Assembly (NCBI GenBank): GCA_964345215.1
Contig: CAYFQH010000004.1
Coordinates: 5,584-69,583 of the forward strand
Direction: 5' to 3'
From: CAYFQH01 sp964345215
GTDB taxonomy: Bacteria; Bacillota; Clostridia; Christensenellales; Aristaeellaceae
DNA: 64,000 nt
Below are positions 63,988-64,000 of this stretch, piece after piece. Both the position numbers and the translations under genes were made by a program. The notes below the pieces were generated by a model, which saw only the letters and a list, made by a program, of their open reading frames with translations, did no database searches and had not been told where the DNA came from. Position 1 is the stretch's first letter; each line of letters opens with the position of its first letter.

Positions 63988-64000
63988 AATCCGGCGGCGT
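63988..64000 (-). rRNA. 5S ribosomal RNA, 3' end only (partial)
   Basis: The last bases read ACGCCGCCGGATT on the minus strand, which matches the usual 3' end of Firmicutes 5S rRNA (GGGAGAGTAGG followed by ACGCCGCCGGAT). A strong terminator lies a few bases downstream. Only about 13 bases are in the window, so the call rests on memory of the 5S end and the context; a protein tail is the alternative. Confidence 0.5.

Noticed and set aside
1..64000. CRISPR array, prophage, transposase or restriction system
   Set aside because: No regularly spaced direct repeats, integrase, transposase, cas or methylase motifs were seen in any frame or gap.

Overview
The window reads as a chromosomal segment of a low-to-moderate GC Gram-positive bacterium of the Clostridia type (Bacillota). 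Supporting signs are strong AGGAGG ribosome sites, sigma-A type promoters (TTGACA-N17-TATAAT), mraZ/murE/mraY/murD/ftsQ/ftsA/ftsZ in dcw order, the tig-clpP-clpX and lon-engB gene groups, and a MurE with the DNPR motif of meso-diaminopimelate ligases. No sporulation genes follow ftsZ. Species cannot be named from sequence alone. A run of 100 N at 13321-13420 is a scaffold gap flanked by an exact 55-bp duplicate.

Left part (1-21050), mostly nutrient uptake. A partial beta-propeller-like gene runs off the left edge. Then come a four-gene ABC importer (solute-binding protein, two permeases, ATPase), an SPFH/band-7 membrane protein, a small Dabb-domain protein, a broken esterase gene and a MobB-like P-loop protein. 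A large minus-strand cluster (20947 down to 8934) encodes an AraM/glycerol-1-phosphate dehydrogenase-like enzyme, a DeoR regulator, a PfkB sugar-phosphate kinase, a SorE-like zinc dehydrogenase, an FGGY kinase, a type I phosphodiesterase and a CUT1 sugar ABC importer with its UgpC/MsmK ATPase. Together they look like a dedicated route for a polyol, ketose or phosphodiester whose substrate cannot be read from sequence.

Middle part (21067-54798), mostly housekeeping. A surface-glycan operon (27319 down to 21067) has a WecE-type aminotransferase, a GNAT acetyltransferase, a polyprenol-phosphate glycosyltransferase, a split EamA/SMR flippase and two multi-span membrane proteins. Next are a SIMPL protein, an M24 peptidase with efp and a tiny zinc-ribbon gene, rmuC, ybaB-recR, a DUF4097 protein, and a reduced dcw cluster (mraZ, ftsL-like, murE, mraY, murD, ftsQ, ftsA, ftsZ) that lacks rsmH, ftsI, murF, ftsW and murG. 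The mraZ promoter carries three phased GTGG boxes. Then come a metallophosphoesterase, an acidic zinc-ribbon protein, engB-lon, an MTA/SAH nucleosidase, a CapD-like sugar dehydratase, an AI-2E family membrane protein, and clpX-clpP-tig.

Right part (55062-64000), a second sugar/nucleoside region. A badly broken secreted-protein gene is followed by a ribulose-5-phosphate 4-epimerase-like aldolase (minus). Divergent from it is an operon with a LacI-repressor/PfkB-kinase fusion, a nucleoside hydrolase, and a CUT1 solute-binding protein with two permeases but no ATPase; the UgpC homologue at 10718 could power it. The last 13 bases look like the 3' end of a 5S rRNA gene on the minus strand, preceded by its terminator, so an rRNA operon probably lies just to the right.

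All three solute-binding genes are followed by strong stem-loops before the rest of their operons. Start codons were placed by ribosome-binding-site spacing where several were possible.
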